Of a stretch of 64,000 nucleotides of DNA, positions 49,506-59,027 are shown in pieces (the first letter of the stretch is position 1; each line of letters opens with the position of its first letter). The notes under the pieces are model-generated. The model was given only the letters and a program-made list of their open reading frames with translations. It was not told the DNA's origin and made no database searches. Source of the stretch: Methanobacteriota archaeon (GTDB lineage: Archaea > Halobacteriota > Methanomicrobia > Methanomicrobiales > Methanomicrobiaceae); assembly GCA_016841665.1 (NCBI GenBank), contig JAENYT010000005.1:1-64000 (forward strand). Direction: 5' to 3'. Both the position numbers and the translations under genes were made by a program.

Positions 49506-51674
49506 TCAATTGCGCGTTGCAGGGAAGGTGATGGCAAATTTGGTTCCCCCGTTTCCATCCATCACAATGGTCCCTCCCAGCTGGGCCACCAGATTGTTGA
49601 CCAGTTGCATGCCCAGCGATTCGGTGTTCTCGAAATCCACGGTCTCCGGAAAGCCCACGCCATTGTCCCGGACCACCAGCTCGTAGGTTCCTCCGTCCTT
49701 TTTCCCGAATACAATGGTGATGAGCCCGGATTTTCTCGAGGTAAAAGCGTATTTCAGCGCATTGGTGATCAGTTCGTCGATAATGAGGCCGCAGGGGATC
49801 CCGGTGTCGATATCAAGGGTGACATCGTCGTCGCATTCGACCACGAGCGATATCTCGGGGGTAATCGAGAGGAATTCATAGATCAGGTGATCGCCCAGGT
49901 GTTTGATGTATTCGGCGATATTGATCCGCGAGAGATTCTCCGAACGGTAGAGCTCCTCGTGGATCATTGCGATGGAAAAGACGCGGTTCCTGCAGTCCCG
50001 AAGGGCATTGAGGGCCATCTGATCATCGAGCCGCATGGACTGCAGTTTGAGAATGCTGGCGATGACCTGCAGGTTGTTCTTCACCCGGTGGTGGATCTCC
50101 TTGATCAGGGTCTCCTTGATCCTCAGCGACTCCAGCATCTGCTGTTGCTTGGTGATCCGCTCGCTGATATCATTGTAAATGGCAATGATCTCTTCGGAGG
50201 GGAGAATGTAGATATAGTATTCACGCCATTGCTGCGTTCCTCTCTTTTCGAACCCCATCAGGGGAACAGAACGCGGTTTGCCGGTTTTCCAGACAAACGA
50301 CATGGCATCGTGAAGTTGCTGGCCTGCGGCGCAGGAGTAGACCTCGGAGATGCTTTTGCCGACGATGCTGGCCTTCTTCTCCCCCTCGATCACCTCACCG
50401 GCATAGTTGATGTCCATAACGACGAAGTCTCTGCCCCCCTGGATCGCCCGAAATATCGTGCCCCCGCAGTTCATGCGGTAAAAGAGCGTCCTGAACTGCG
50501 CTTCCCTTCCTTTGAGCAGCTTCTCCCTGCGTACCTTTTCGGTGATGTCCTGGTAGACGCCCGTCATCTTGACCGCAGTCCCGTCATCATCCCGCTCGAT
50601 CACCTTCCCCCGGATTTCGATCCATATCCACTGAGCATCCCGCCAGCGAAGCCGGCACTCGGTGTCGAGGCAGGCGGTTTTCCCGGCCGCATGATCCGCG
50701 GACTCTTTCAGGAGCTGCGGGAGGTCCTCGGGGTGAATGAAATCGTACCACGTACCTGAAACAAGATTGCTCATCCGGGCCTCTTCGCTTTCGTCCCCGC
50801 GAACGCGGGTGCTGTAGGTCACGGTGCCGTCTGCCATGTCCCAGTCCCAGACAAAGAGATTCGCACTCGCGATCGCCAGGGTGAGCCTCTCTTCACTCTC
50901 CTGCAGTGCCCGTTCGGCTTCCCGCCGTTTGCTGATGTCGACCGCAATCCCCCGCAGCCCGACCGCTTCCCCGTCGTGAAGGATCGGGCGGGTGAAGACA
51001 TCCATGGGAAAGGTGGTGCCGTCCCTGCGAAGCGCCGTGTACTCGTTGTCCCCCATTTTGATGTCGCGGAGGCTCCACCAGCTATTCTCCTTCGCCCGTT
51101 CCCTGTCCCGGGAGGCGACGAGAGAAAACGCGTTCATACCGCTCGCAAGATCATCTGCGGTAAGCCCGAATACCTCAAGGCCGGTTTCATTGACATAGAT
51201 CAGGTTGCCCTCCCTGTCCATTTCAAAGACCGGCTGGGGCATCAGGTCGGCAAGTTCACGATACCGCGCCTCACTGTCCAGAACGCTCTGGAATTTCTGC
51301 GTTCTTTTATACCACCGGTGGATGTGGCGCAGGAGATCGGGGAACCGTGCCGTGGGATCGCGCCCTCTCAACAGAAAGGCATTCGCTCCCCCGTTGAGAG
51401 CTTCGAGCAGCGATCCTTCGCCTCCTATCGAGGCAAAGAAGATGAACGGCAGGTCGGGATCCTGTTCACGGATGGCTTTCAGGAGAACGAGACCCTCCAT
51501 TTCCTGCATGGCATACTCTGAGACGACCGCATCATAGTGCCGGGTAGCAAGGAAATCGAGGGCTTTTGCAGGAGAACTGAGCGGTTCCACGGAGATATCA
51601 CCTGCTTCTTCAAGAAATGCCCTGGACAATTCCAGAAACCTGGGATCTTCATCCACCATAAGCACGTGTATCAT
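49506..51674 (-). CDS. Hybrid sensor kinase: pseudo-receiver, PAS repeats, HisKA_2-type kinase
   Basis: The 722-residue cytoplasmic protein has a receiver-like domain (about 1-120) followed by three PAS/PAC units (about 140-500). The kinase has the dimerisation/phosphorylation helix ETLIKEIHHRVKNNLQVIASIL (HisKA_2 type) and the ATP-binding part NALKYAF, VRDNGVGFPE, ESLGMQLVNNLVAQLGG. In the receiver the phospho-acceptor position reads VVSEYAM, i.e. Glu53 instead of Asp, and the conserved Lys is Arg. It therefore may not be phosphorylated. No membrane segment is seen. It should phosphorylate the downstream receiver-PAS protein. Confidence 0.88.
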   Translation of the reverse strand: MIHVLMVDEDPRFLELSRAFLEEAGDISVEPLSSPAKALDFLATRHYDAVVSEYAMQEMEGLVLLKAIREQDPDLPFIFFASIGGEGSLLEALNGGANAFLLRGRDPTARFPDLLRHIHRWYKRTQKFQSVLDSEARYRELADLMPQPVFEMDREGNLIYVNETGLEVFGLTADDLASGMNAFSLVASRDRERAKENSWWSLRDIKMGDNEYTALRRDGTTFPMDVFTRPILHDGEAVGLRGIAVDISKRREAERALQESEERLTLAIASANLFVWDWDMADGTVTYSTRVRGDESEEARMSNLVSGTWYDFIHPEDLPQLLKESADHAAGKTACLDTECRLRWRDAQWIWIEIRGKVIERDDDGTAVKMTGVYQDITEKVRREKLLKGREAQFRTLFYRMNCGGTIFRAIQGGRDFVVMDINYAGEVIEGEKKASIVGKSISEVYSCAAGQQLHDAMSFVWKTGKPRSVPLMGFEKRGTQQWREYYIYILPSEEIIAIYNDISERITKQQQMLESLRIKETLIKEIHHRVKNNLQVIASILKLQSMRLDDQMALNALRDCRNRVFSIAMIHEELYRSENLSRINIAEYIKHLGDHLIYEFLSITPEISLVVECDDDVTLDIDTGIPCGLIIDELITNALKYAFTSRKSGLITIVFGKKDGGTYELVVRDNGVGFPETVDFENTESLGMQLVNNLVAQLGGTIVMDGNGGTKFAITFPATRN

Positions 51675-51820
51675 CAGCCGTTCCCCGAATTCCGCCGATC
51701 AGGCCGCCTGTACAGCCTTTGAGAATGATGTAATCTCAATTCATAAAATATCGTCGTTTTTATCCTCGAACGTGGCAATCCGATGCGAAACACGCGCAGG
51801 CGGGAGGCAAGGAGCCGGGT

Positions 51821-52762
51821 TCAGCGAATAATTCTCGTCCCCACCGTTCCCTCAAGTGCCTGGTCTACCAGATCGAGCGAGGTGATGATCGCCTTCTGCC
51901 CGCCGCCCTCCACAAACCGCATGCACGCCCGCATTTTGGGGGCCATGCTTCCTTCGGCAAACCGGTCTTCTGCGAGCCATGTGCACACATCCTGCACCGT
52001 GACGTCGGCAAGAAGCCGCTGCTCGGGGGTGCGGTAGTGGAGGTACACGCCCGGCACATCGGTGAGAATGAGCAGGATATCTGCCCCGATTCCTGTCGCG
52101 AGCTTTTCTGCGGCGAGATCCTTGTCCACCACCGCTTCGATGCCCCGAAGAGCCCCCTCTGCAGTCCTGTATACCGGAATACCTCCCCCTCCGGCCGCGA
52201 TGACAATGAACCCCTCATCGGAGAGCGCACCGATGGAGGAGTGTTCGATGATGTCCAGCGGTTCGGGGGAGGGGACGACACGGCGAAACCGCGCATCACC
52301 GCCCCCTGTCTCGTGCATGCTCCACCCCTGCTCGCGGACGTGGGCGTCTGCCTCTTCCCGGGTAAAAAACGGTCCGATCGGTTTGGAAGGGTGTGAAAAC
52401 GCGGGATCGAGGGGATTGACGCGGGTCTGGGTAATGATGGAGATCACCGACCGTTCGATCCCCCGTGCCCGCAGAGCGTTCTCCATGCACTGCTGCAGCA
52501 TGTACCCGATCATGCCCTGGCTCTCGGCGCCGCAGACATCAAGCGGCATGCGGGGAAGCGTCTCTGCCGCACATTCGTTCTTGAGAAGGATGTCTCCCAC
52601 CTGGGGACCGTTTCCATGGGTGATAAGGATTGTCTCCCCCCGGGACACCAGGTCCACCAGCCGGGCCACGGCGGATGTCACGTGGGCGAACTGCTCCTCT
52701 GCCGAACCTTCTTCCCCCCGCTGGAGAATGGCGTTGCCCCCGAGAGCAACGACGATCTTCAT
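51821..52762 (-). CDS. arcC: Carbamate kinase
   Basis: From ATG 52762 (AAAGGAATGC upstream) the product has 313 residues, the family length. Motifs include MKIVVALGGNAI, TILITHGNGPQVGD, the PLDVCGAESQGMIGYMLQQ segment, PVYRTAEGALRGIEAVVDKDLAAEKLA, LLILTDVPGVYL and the end GQKAIITSLDLVDQALEGTVGTRI. It interconverts carbamoyl phosphate + ADP and carbamate + ATP. An in-frame extension to 52906 would run across the start of the divergent PaaK gene and is rejected. With the deiminase nearby it could yield ATP from arginine; ornithine carbamoyltransferase is not in the window. Confidence 0.92.
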   Translation of the reverse strand: MKIVVALGGNAILQRGEEGSAEEQFAHVTSAVARLVDLVSRGETILITHGNGPQVGDILLKNECAAETLPRMPLDVCGAESQGMIGYMLQQCMENALRARGIERSVISIITQTRVNPLDPAFSHPSKPIGPFFTREEADAHVREQGWSMHETGGGDARFRRVVPSPEPLDIIEHSSIGALSDEGFIVIAAGGGGIPVYRTAEGALRGIEAVVDKDLAAEKLATGIGADILLILTDVPGVYLHYRTPEQRLLADVTVQDVCTWLAEDRFAEGSMAPKMRACMRFVEGGGQKAIITSLDLVDQALEGTVGTRIIR

Positions 52763-52844
52763 GCATTCCTTTACCCCCGCCGACCTCTTGAAGCCACCTG
52801 ATTGCATAACAATTATGCCATGCCATGGCGTACCATAGAATAGA

Positions 52845-54137
52845 ATGTTCTGGAACAACCATATCGAGACCCTTTCCGATGACGAACTCGCCGCACTCCA
52901 GCTCAAACGGCTGAAGTGGACGATTCGCCAGGCGGAGAAGGTCCCGTTTTATCGCACGCAATTACGGGAAGCGGGCCTGCATGCCGACGACATCCGGTCG
53001 CTCGACGATGCCGGGCGCCTTCCCTTCACCCGCAAGCAGGACCTGCGGGAAGGGTACCCGTTCGGGTTTTTTGCCGTACCCCTCAAGCAGATCGTGCGCA
53101 TCCACACCACCTCGGGCACCACGGGAAAGCCTACCGTGGTCGGGTACACCCGGCAGGATCTGGACAACTGGGCGGAGATGATGGCAAGGGACCTGACCAT
53201 GGTCGGGCTGTCTGATGATGATGTATTCCAGAATGCACTCGGGTACGGGCTGTTCACCGGCGGGCTCGGCTTTCATTACGGTGCGGAGAAGATCGGGATG
53301 ACCGTGATCCCGAGCGCCACAGGCAACACAAAGCGCCAGATCGAGATGATCATGGATTTCGGGGTGACTGCCATCAACAGCACCCCGAGCTACGGCATGC
53401 GGCTCGCAGAGGTGGCGGAGGAGATGGGCGTCGAGCTGGATACCCTCCGGGTGGGCATCTTCGGGGCCGAACCCTGGTCGGACAACATGCGAAAGGAACT
53501 CGAAGAACGCCTGGGCATCACCGCCTATGACTCCTACGGCATGAGCGAGATGTACGGGCCCGGCGCATCGTTCGAGTGCGAGGAACGTAACGGGCTGCAT
53601 TTCTGGCACGACTCCTACCTCGTCGAGATCATCGACCCCGAGACCGGGGAGGTGCTGGGCCCCGGTGAGAGGGGCGAACTGGTGGTCACCCCGCTCGTCA
53701 AGGAGGCGATGCCCCTGATCCGCTACCGCACCGGCGATATCACCATGCTCATGGAGGACCGCTGCCCGTGCGGGAGAGGCCAGAAGATCGCCCGCATCAT
53801 GGGGCGCAGCGATGACATGCTCGTGATCAGGGGGGTGAATGTCTTTCCCTCCCAGATCGAGCACGTCCTGCTCTCCCTGCCCGAGGTGGGGGAACAATTT
53901 ATGGTTTATATAGACAGGATGCACCATCTTGATGAGATGAACATCGAGGTCGAGATCAACCGCGAGTGCTTCAGCGGGGAACTCAAGGATCTCGCAAAAT
54001 TACAGAAACGGGTTGCCGGTGCGCTCCGGGACACGCTCGGCCTGCGCACCAGTGTCACTCTCGTCGAACCGGGGACTCTGCCGCGGTTCGAGGGAAAAGC
54101 AAAACGCGTAATCGACAGGAGAGGTGAAGTCTGGTGA
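52845..54137 (+). CDS. paaK: Phenylacetate-CoA ligase-type enzyme, copy 1
   Basis: The 430-residue ANL enzyme has the PaaK pattern: FYRTQLREAGLHADDIRSLDD, the phosphate loop TTSGTTGKPTVVGYT, YGLFTGGLGFHYGAEKIG, IFGAEPWSDNMRK, DSYGMSEMYGPG, RYRTGDIT and VRIRGVN-like VIRGVNVFPSQIEHVL. It activates an aryl-acetate or related acid to its CoA thioester with ATP. In methanogens paaK genes often go with indolepyruvate:ferredoxin oxidoreductase, suggesting aryl-CoA use in aromatic amino-acid metabolism. Its stop overlaps the next paralogue start (ATGA after GGTGA). Confidence 0.9.
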   Translation: MFWNNHIETLSDDELAALQLKRLKWTIRQAEKVPFYRTQLREAGLHADDIRSLDDAGRLPFTRKQDLREGYPFGFFAVPLKQIVRIHTTSGTTGKPTVVGYTRQDLDNWAEMMARDLTMVGLSDDDVFQNALGYGLFTGGLGFHYGAEKIGMTVIPSATGNTKRQIEMIMDFGVTAINSTPSYGMRLAEVAEEMGVELDTLRVGIFGAEPWSDNMRKELEERLGITAYDSYGMSEMYGPGASFECEERNGLHFWHDSYLVEIIDPETGEVLGPGERGELVVTPLVKEAMPLIRYRTGDITMLMEDRCPCGRGQKIARIMGRSDDMLVIRGVNVFPSQIEHVLLSLPEVGEQFMVYIDRMHHLDEMNIEVEINRECFSGELKDLAKLQKRVAGALRDTLGLRTSVTLVEPGTLPRFEGKAKRVIDRRGEVW

Positions 54138-55435
54138 AGACATGGGATCCCCGGATCGAGCAGATGCCGCAGGAAGAACTCAAAAAACTGCAGTACAGAC
54201 TGCTCAAAACCCTTGTATACAGGTTGTACAGTTTTTCCGCGTTCTACCATGATCGCATGAAAGAGGAGGGGGTCCACCCCGACGATATTCGGAGCCTGGA
54301 AGACGCCAGGAAACTGCCGTTCATGACAAAAAGCGACCTCCGTGACAATTATCCCGACCGCATCTTCACCGCGTCGAAGGACGAACTCGTCCGCTACCAT
54401 GTCTCCTCGGGAACGACCGGCAAACCGACCGTCGTGGGCTACACCTCGCACGACCTCGAACTGTGGACGACTTCACTGGCGCGGTCCCTCACCGCATGCG
54501 GGCTCGGCAGGGGCGATGTCATTCAGGTCTCTTACGGATACGGCCTCTTTACCGGCGGGCTCGGCATGCACTACGGTGCGGAGCGCATCGGGGCGACCGT
54601 GGTACCCACCAGCGTAGGAAACACCGAGCGCCAGATCGAGCTGATGCAGGATTTGGGCGTCACGGCCATCGCCTGCACCCCCTCCTACCTCATCCACATG
54701 GGTGAGGTCGCTGCGAAGATGGGGGTCTCCATCAAGGACGATACCTCCCTGCGGGTGGGCATTCTCGGAGCGGAACCCTGGTCCGAGCAGATGCGGGATC
54801 GCATCTCCGATCAGCTCGGGATCCGGGCCTATGACATCTACGGCACGAGCGAACTCTCCGGGCCGATGTTCTGCGAGTGCACCGAGCAGCAGGGCATCCA
54901 CATCTGGGGCGATATCGCATTCACCGAAATCGTCGACCCGGACACCGGGGAATCCCTTGATGCGGGAGAGAAGGGCGAGCTCGTCTTTACCATCCTCCAG
55001 AAGGAAGCGCTCCCCATGATCCGGTACCGGACCGGGGACATCACCTCGCTGAAGGAGGAGACCTGCGCCTGTGGGCGTACGCACCCGCGTATCGGAAGGA
55101 TCCAGGGCAGGGTGGATGACATGCTCATCATCCGGGGTATCAATGTCTTTCCCTCGCAGATCGAGCATGCACTGCTGACCATTCCGGAAGTGGGGCAGCA
55201 TTTCCAGATCGTGGTCGACCGGAAGGGTGCGCTCGACACATTGCTCGTCCGCGTTGAGGTGAGCAGGGACGCCTTTTCGGACAAGATCACCGACCTGATG
55301 GGCATCAAGGAGACGGTGGCCCACAGGCTGAAGAACACCCTGAACGTGAACGTGGGGGTGGAACTGGTCGAACCGGGCTCTCTGCCGCGTTTTGAAGGCA
55401 AAGCAAAGAGAGTGGTCGACAGGAGAGTGCTTTAA
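54134..55435 (+). CDS. paaK: Phenylacetate-CoA ligase-type enzyme, copy 2
   Basis: The 433-residue paralogue of the preceding gene has VSSGTTGKPTVVGYTS, YGYGLFTGGLGMHYGAERIG, ILGAEPWSEQMRDRI, DIYGTSELSGPM, RYRTGDITSL and IIRGINVFPSQIEHAL. Differences around the acyl pocket (TSELSGP against MSEMYGP) suggest a distinct acid substrate. It is coupled to copy 1 by a four-base overlap and is followed one base later by the ACT gene. The two ligases may be paralogues specialised for phenylacetate- and indoleacetate-like acids. Confidence 0.9.
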   Translation: MKTWDPRIEQMPQEELKKLQYRLLKTLVYRLYSFSAFYHDRMKEEGVHPDDIRSLEDARKLPFMTKSDLRDNYPDRIFTASKDELVRYHVSSGTTGKPTVVGYTSHDLELWTTSLARSLTACGLGRGDVIQVSYGYGLFTGGLGMHYGAERIGATVVPTSVGNTERQIELMQDLGVTAIACTPSYLIHMGEVAAKMGVSIKDDTSLRVGILGAEPWSEQMRDRISDQLGIRAYDIYGTSELSGPMFCECTEQQGIHIWGDIAFTEIVDPDTGESLDAGEKGELVFTILQKEALPMIRYRTGDITSLKEETCACGRTHPRIGRIQGRVDDMLIIRGINVFPSQIEHALLTIPEVGQHFQIVVDRKGALDTLLVRVEVSRDAFSDKITDLMGIKETVAHRLKNTLNVNVGVELVEPGSLPRFEGKAKRVVDRRVL

Positions 55436-55436
55436 G

Positions 55437-55874
55437 ATGGAGTATAAAAGCGAGTATGTCATCAAACAGATCTCCGTGTTCTCGGAGAACCGCCCCGGAC
55501 GACTGGCGGCAATCGCAGAGGCACTCAGGGAGAAGAACATCAACATCTTCGCCTTTTCCATTGCCGAAGCAAACGGCTTCGGAGTGGTCAGGGCGCTGGT
55601 GAATAACCCTGAGCAGGCGCATGAAACACTGACGGAAATGGGGTTTATGGTCTCGTTTACCGACGTGATCGCGGTGAAAATGCGGGATGAGCCCGGCGGG
55701 CTGTACGAGACGGCCCGCATTCTCGGCGATGCAGGCGTCAATATCGAGTACAGCTATGCGTACAGCGGAAAGGATGCTGCGGTGCTCGTATTGCGGGTCG
55801 ACCAGGCGGAAGAGGCGATCGAGCAGATCATCAAGCACGGCGGGAACCTGCTCAGCAGATCGCTCTTCTCATAG
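55437..55874 (+). CDS. Tandem ACT domain protein
   Basis: The 145-residue protein from ATG 55437 carries two ACT domains: QISVFSENRPGRLAAIAEAL (about 8-75) and VIAVKMRDEPGGLYETARIL (about 78-140). ACT pairs typically bind amino acids and regulate neighbouring enzymes. Its location one base after the paaK pair is a common arrangement and suggests aromatic amino-acid control of the ligases or their expression. The stop lies three bases from the convergent HPS-RraA stop. Confidence 0.87.
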   Translation: MEYKSEYVIKQISVFSENRPGRLAAIAEALREKNINIFAFSIAEANGFGVVRALVNNPEQAHETLTEMGFMVSFTDVIAVKMRDEPGGLYETARILGDAGVNIEYSYAYSGKDAAVLVLRVDQAEEAIEQIIKHGGNLLSRSLFS

Positions 55875-55876
55875 CG

Positions 55877-57163
55877 CTATTTTTTTTCCCATTTCAAGAG
55901 CTCGGTAACGGCGGAGAGGGTGCTGCCGCGCCGGATCTCCTCCCTGATGCGCTCCTCGGTCTTCTTTACCTCAAGTGCCCGCCGGGCGATCTCGTAGGCA
56001 CGCTCTTTCGGGATGACCACCACGCCGTTTTCATCGCCCACGATCCAGTCCCGGGCCCGGACCGCGCAGCCGCAGCAGGTGATCTCCGCATTGATCTCGC
56101 CAAACCCTTTCGGCTCCCCCGCGTTGGGAACCACGGCCTTCGCAAAGACAGGGTAGCCCAGTTTTCTGATATCGTCCACGTCACGCGCCGCGCCGTCGAT
56201 CACCACCCCGGCGATCCCCTTGTTGATGCAGCTCCTGGTGGCGAGCTCACCCCAGGGGGCAACGTGGGTGGCCCCGTCGTTGTTGATGACAAGGACATCC
56301 CCCCGGTCCGCCACATCGATCGCCTCCACCGGCTTTGCCCAGTCGCCGGCGATGGTATGCACCGTTACCGCCCTCCCCACCGCCTTCACATCGCCGCAGA
56401 GGGAAACAATGTCACGCATCGCCCCTTTCCGGTGCATGGCGTCCGAGATGTTCGGGGTTGAGACGTCCTCGAGGATCGACCTGATCTCCTCCTCGATGCT
56501 CTCGCCGGACGGTGGTGTGAGCGCCGGGCTGTCGATGGCGTTCCTGATGGTTTCTGCCGAGCGGCTTACCTCGGCGGACCGCACGATCCATCCCCCCACG
56601 ATCACAATGCTCGCCCCGTGGAGAACAGCCTCTGCCGCCGTATTGGCATCCAGACCTCCCGCCACGGCGACCGGAACCGACAATTTTGCCGCAATGCGGT
56701 CGAGCAGGTCGATCGAACGTTTGCCGATCATCTGCTGGTCGATCCCTACATGGGCGTTGATGATATCGACCCCCAGGCGTTCCAGTTCCACAGCACGGGT
56801 GATGGGATCGGCGACATTGATCAGGTCCGCCATGATCCTCACCCCGTAGAGCTGGCCTGCACGCACCGCTTCACTGATCACCGCATCATCGGCATCCCCG
56901 AGGATGCACACGATATGGGCGCCGGCTTTTGCCGCCATTTCCACCTCGATCGTGCCGGTATCAGCGACCTTCATGTCGGCAACGATCGGGTGATCGGGAA
57001 ACCGTGCACGGAGGGTGCGGACCGCGTCCATCCCCTCGCTCTTGATCAGCGGCGTTCCGGCCTCGATCCAGTCGGCACCGCCGGCAACCGCCTCCTCCGC
57101 GATCTGCACCGCACGGGGAAGCTCGAGGACGTCCAGCGCAACCTGGAGAATGGGGGATTTCAT
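55877..57163 (-). CDS. 3-hexulose-6-phosphate synthase fused to RraA-like domain
   Basis: The 428-residue protein starts [20 protein letters not shown]. Residues about 1-210 form an orotidine-decarboxylase-superfamily barrel with [43 protein letters not shown] and [12 protein letters not shown]: 3-hexulose-6-phosphate synthase. Residues about 230-428 are RraA-like ([51 protein letters not shown]). HPS in archaea works with hexulose-phosphate isomerase to make ribulose-5-phosphate and formaldehyde in place of the pentose pathway. RraA-fold proteins include aldolases and decarboxylases; the role here is open. Confidence 0.88.
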   Translation of the reverse strand: MKSPILQVALDVLELPRAVQIAEEAVAGGADWIEAGTPLIKSEGMDAVRTLRARFPDHPIVADMKVADTGTIEVEMAAKAGAHIVCILGDADDAVISEAVRAGQLYGVRIMADLINVADPITRAVELERLGVDIINAHVGIDQQMIGKRSIDLLDRIAAKLSVPVAVAGGLDANTAAEAVLHGASIVIVGGWIVRSAEVSRSAETIRNAIDSPALTPPSGESIEEEIRSILEDVSTPNISDAMHRKGAMRDIVSLCGDVKAVGRAVTVHTIAGDWAKPVEAIDVADRGDVLVINNDGATHVAPWGELATRSCINKGIAGVVIDGAARDVDDIRKLGYPVFAKAVVPNAGEPKGFGEINAEITCCGCAVRARDWIVGDENGVVVIPKERAYEIARRALEVKKTEERIREEIRRGSTLSAVTELLKWEKK

Positions 57164-57250
57164 ACTCTCAGATACGGGAGATACAGGATTAAGATTTTGC
57201 CGCACCGGGGATTGCAGCGTTCAGTGAAAAAGAAAGAATGAAGCCCGGAT

Positions 57251-57763
57251 TTATTCCTTTGCCGGGCCCCAGCGGTTGGTAAACGAGATATCTTCCAGCG
57301 GTTTCTTGGGGACCAGTTTCATGTCCTCAGGATATCCGGCAGGAATCAGGGAGACGAGCGTGTACTCGGGGGGCACCTGCAGGAGATCCCGGACCTCCCC
57401 GGCATAGTCCTTCTTGTCCCCGGCCACCCAGCAGGATCCGACCCCGTGCGCCCAGAGGCCGAGCATCAGCTGCTCGGTGGCGGCGCAACAGTCCTCGAGA
57501 TAGTAGGTCCAGTCCCGCTCGCCGAACACGGCGAAGCATATCGGCGCGTCGGCGATAAATTTGCCGTGATCGGTAAGATCGGCAATGGATTTCAGGAGAT
57601 TTTTCTCGGTAATCACGCCGAACAGCCAGTTCTGCCCGTTTTTGGCGGTGGGTGCATTGCGGGCACATTCGAGGGCGTCCGAGATGACATCCCCCGAGAC
57701 CGGGGTATCCTTGTACTGGCGGACGCTCCGCCGCGATTTGATAATGGTTATCCCGAGATTCAT
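57251..57763 (-). CDS. Nitroreductase-family flavoprotein
   Basis: The 170-residue protein from ATG 57763 has the FMN-binding nitroreductase plan: IIKSRRSVRQYKDTPVSG, ALECARNAPTAKNGQNWLF, DCCAATEQLMLGLWAHGVGSCWVAG and SLIPAGYPED. It would bind FMN as a homodimer and reduce an unknown substrate with NAD(P)H or another donor. An in-frame start nine bases earlier is equally possible. It is a single gene between HPS-RraA and TraB on the same strand. Confidence 0.87.
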   Translation of the reverse strand: MNLGITIIKSRRSVRQYKDTPVSGDVISDALECARNAPTAKNGQNWLFGVITEKNLLKSIADLTDHGKFIADAPICFAVFGERDWTYYLEDCCAATEQLMLGLWAHGVGSCWVAGDKKDYAGEVRDLLQVPPEYTLVSLIPAGYPEDMKLVPKKPLEDISFTNRWGPAKE

Positions 57764-57824
57764 GCAAGGCATGGCACGGGTGGAGAATTAAATATTTTGC
57801 ATACTCGGGGCAGCGAGAGGGGGA

Positions 57825-59027
57825 TTAGAAGGGGAGGAGGGACTGGACGAACGCGATAAGGTTGGTGATGCCCTCCATGATCACCACCCCGGGATCGATC
57901 CCCAGAAACGGGAAAATGAAGAGGAAGTAGGCGAATGTGCCGATGGTGCTCCCGATGTTCGCCAGCGCCGCGACGAGAACTACCCTGAAGAGGGGGATCT
58001 TTCTCATCGCATCGAAGGTGTCTGCCTCAATAATTGCACGGAAATCCGCGCTGGTGGGCTTTCGTATCTTCGCCTCGGTGACGGCGGCAAACCAGCCTGC
58101 GGCAATCAGCGGATTGAGGGAGGTGAGCCATGATACGCCGAACGCGGTCAGGGCGGAGAGGGGATGGCCGCCGGCAATGAGGGTGAATGCCGCGCTGAGC
58201 ACCCCGTTGATAAGCACCCAGTAGAGGAGGGCGAGGAGCAGCACCTCGAGCCCCACGCTTGAAAAGGCGATGGCTGTGATCAGAAAGGCGAAGAGCACCA
58301 GCACGACGATGCCCAGGATCTTCGCGTAGGGGAGCTTTTTTGGTTCTTCGACCAGCCGGGACATGGGAGGGAGGTCCGCAGGAGCGGCAATGTAGCGGTT
58401 GATGCCCCCCACATGGCCCGCGCCCACGACCCCGAGCACCCGCTCGTGCCGGTGGGCAAGGGCGAGGAACTGGTGGGCGAGATAGGCATCGCGCTCATCG
58501 ATCAGTGCCTGCGCACCGTGCGGCGCATATTTCCTGAACTCCTCGAGGGCGGCCGAGATGACGTCCTGGTTGGTGAGCGCATCGACATCGATCTCCTCCC
58601 CGCCAACTCCCAGCAGGGACGCAGCCAGCGCCGCGAGCATCTTTCCCTTTTCCCAGAGGGTCATCGTGCGCCAGAACCGCATGAGCGTGATACGGATGTC
58701 GCGATCCGCAAGGGCGACCGGGATGCCGTGCCGCTCCGCCTCCTCGATGGCGGTGAGCATCTCGGCACCGGGCTCCACGCCCACGTCCATGCCGATGCGC
58801 CGCTGGAGGTAGGCGAGCATCCACTGCACGAGCAGCTGGGAAAAGTTCCCTCCCTTGAGCACATCGCTGACCGCAGGGGCCTGTGCCTCCTTCCGGAGCG
58901 CGGCATACCGTCCGCGGTCAAGTTCCACCGCCACGATATCGGGTGCAAACTCCTCAATCGCCGAGGTTACGTCCTGTATGCTTTTTCGGGAGACATGCGC
59001 CGTCCCCACAATCCTGATTTCAGCCAT
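57825..59027 (-). CDS. TraB/PrgY family membrane protein
   Basis: The 400-residue protein starts with the family motif EIRIVGTAHVSRKSIQDV and DIVAVELDRGRYAAL. A second motif, RVLGVVGAGHVGGI, lies near residue 200. At least four membrane segments fill the C-terminal half (ILGIVVLVLFAFLITAIAF, LEVLLLALLYWVLINGVL, VVLVAALANIGSTIGTFAYF, and the terminal segment). The fold is related to Tiki/TraB metalloproteases with GTAH and GAGH His ligands. PrgY blocks pheromone signalling in Enterococcus; archaeal roles are unknown. The start overlaps the upstream gene by eight bases. Confidence 0.88.
   Translation of the reverse strand: MAEIRIVGTAHVSRKSIQDVTSAIEEFAPDIVAVELDRGRYAALRKEAQAPAVSDVLKGGNFSQLLVQWMLAYLQRRIGMDVGVEPGAEMLTAIEEAERHGIPVALADRDIRITLMRFWRTMTLWEKGKMLAALAASLLGVGGEEIDVDALTNQDVISAALEEFRKYAPHGAQALIDERDAYLAHQFLALAHRHERVLGVVGAGHVGGINRYIAAPADLPPMSRLVEEPKKLPYAKILGIVVLVLFAFLITAIAFSSVGLEVLLLALLYWVLINGVLSAAFTLIAGGHPLSALTAFGVSWLTSLNPLIAAGWFAAVTEAKIRKPTSADFRAIIEADTFDAMRKIPLFRVVLVAALANIGSTIGTFAYFLFIFPFLGIDPGVVIMEGITNLIAFVQSLLPF

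Noticed and set aside
52762-52906. N-terminal extension of carbamate kinase
   Set aside because: The extra 48 residues are not family-like and would overlap the divergent paaK start; MKIVVALGGNAI is the normal N-terminus.
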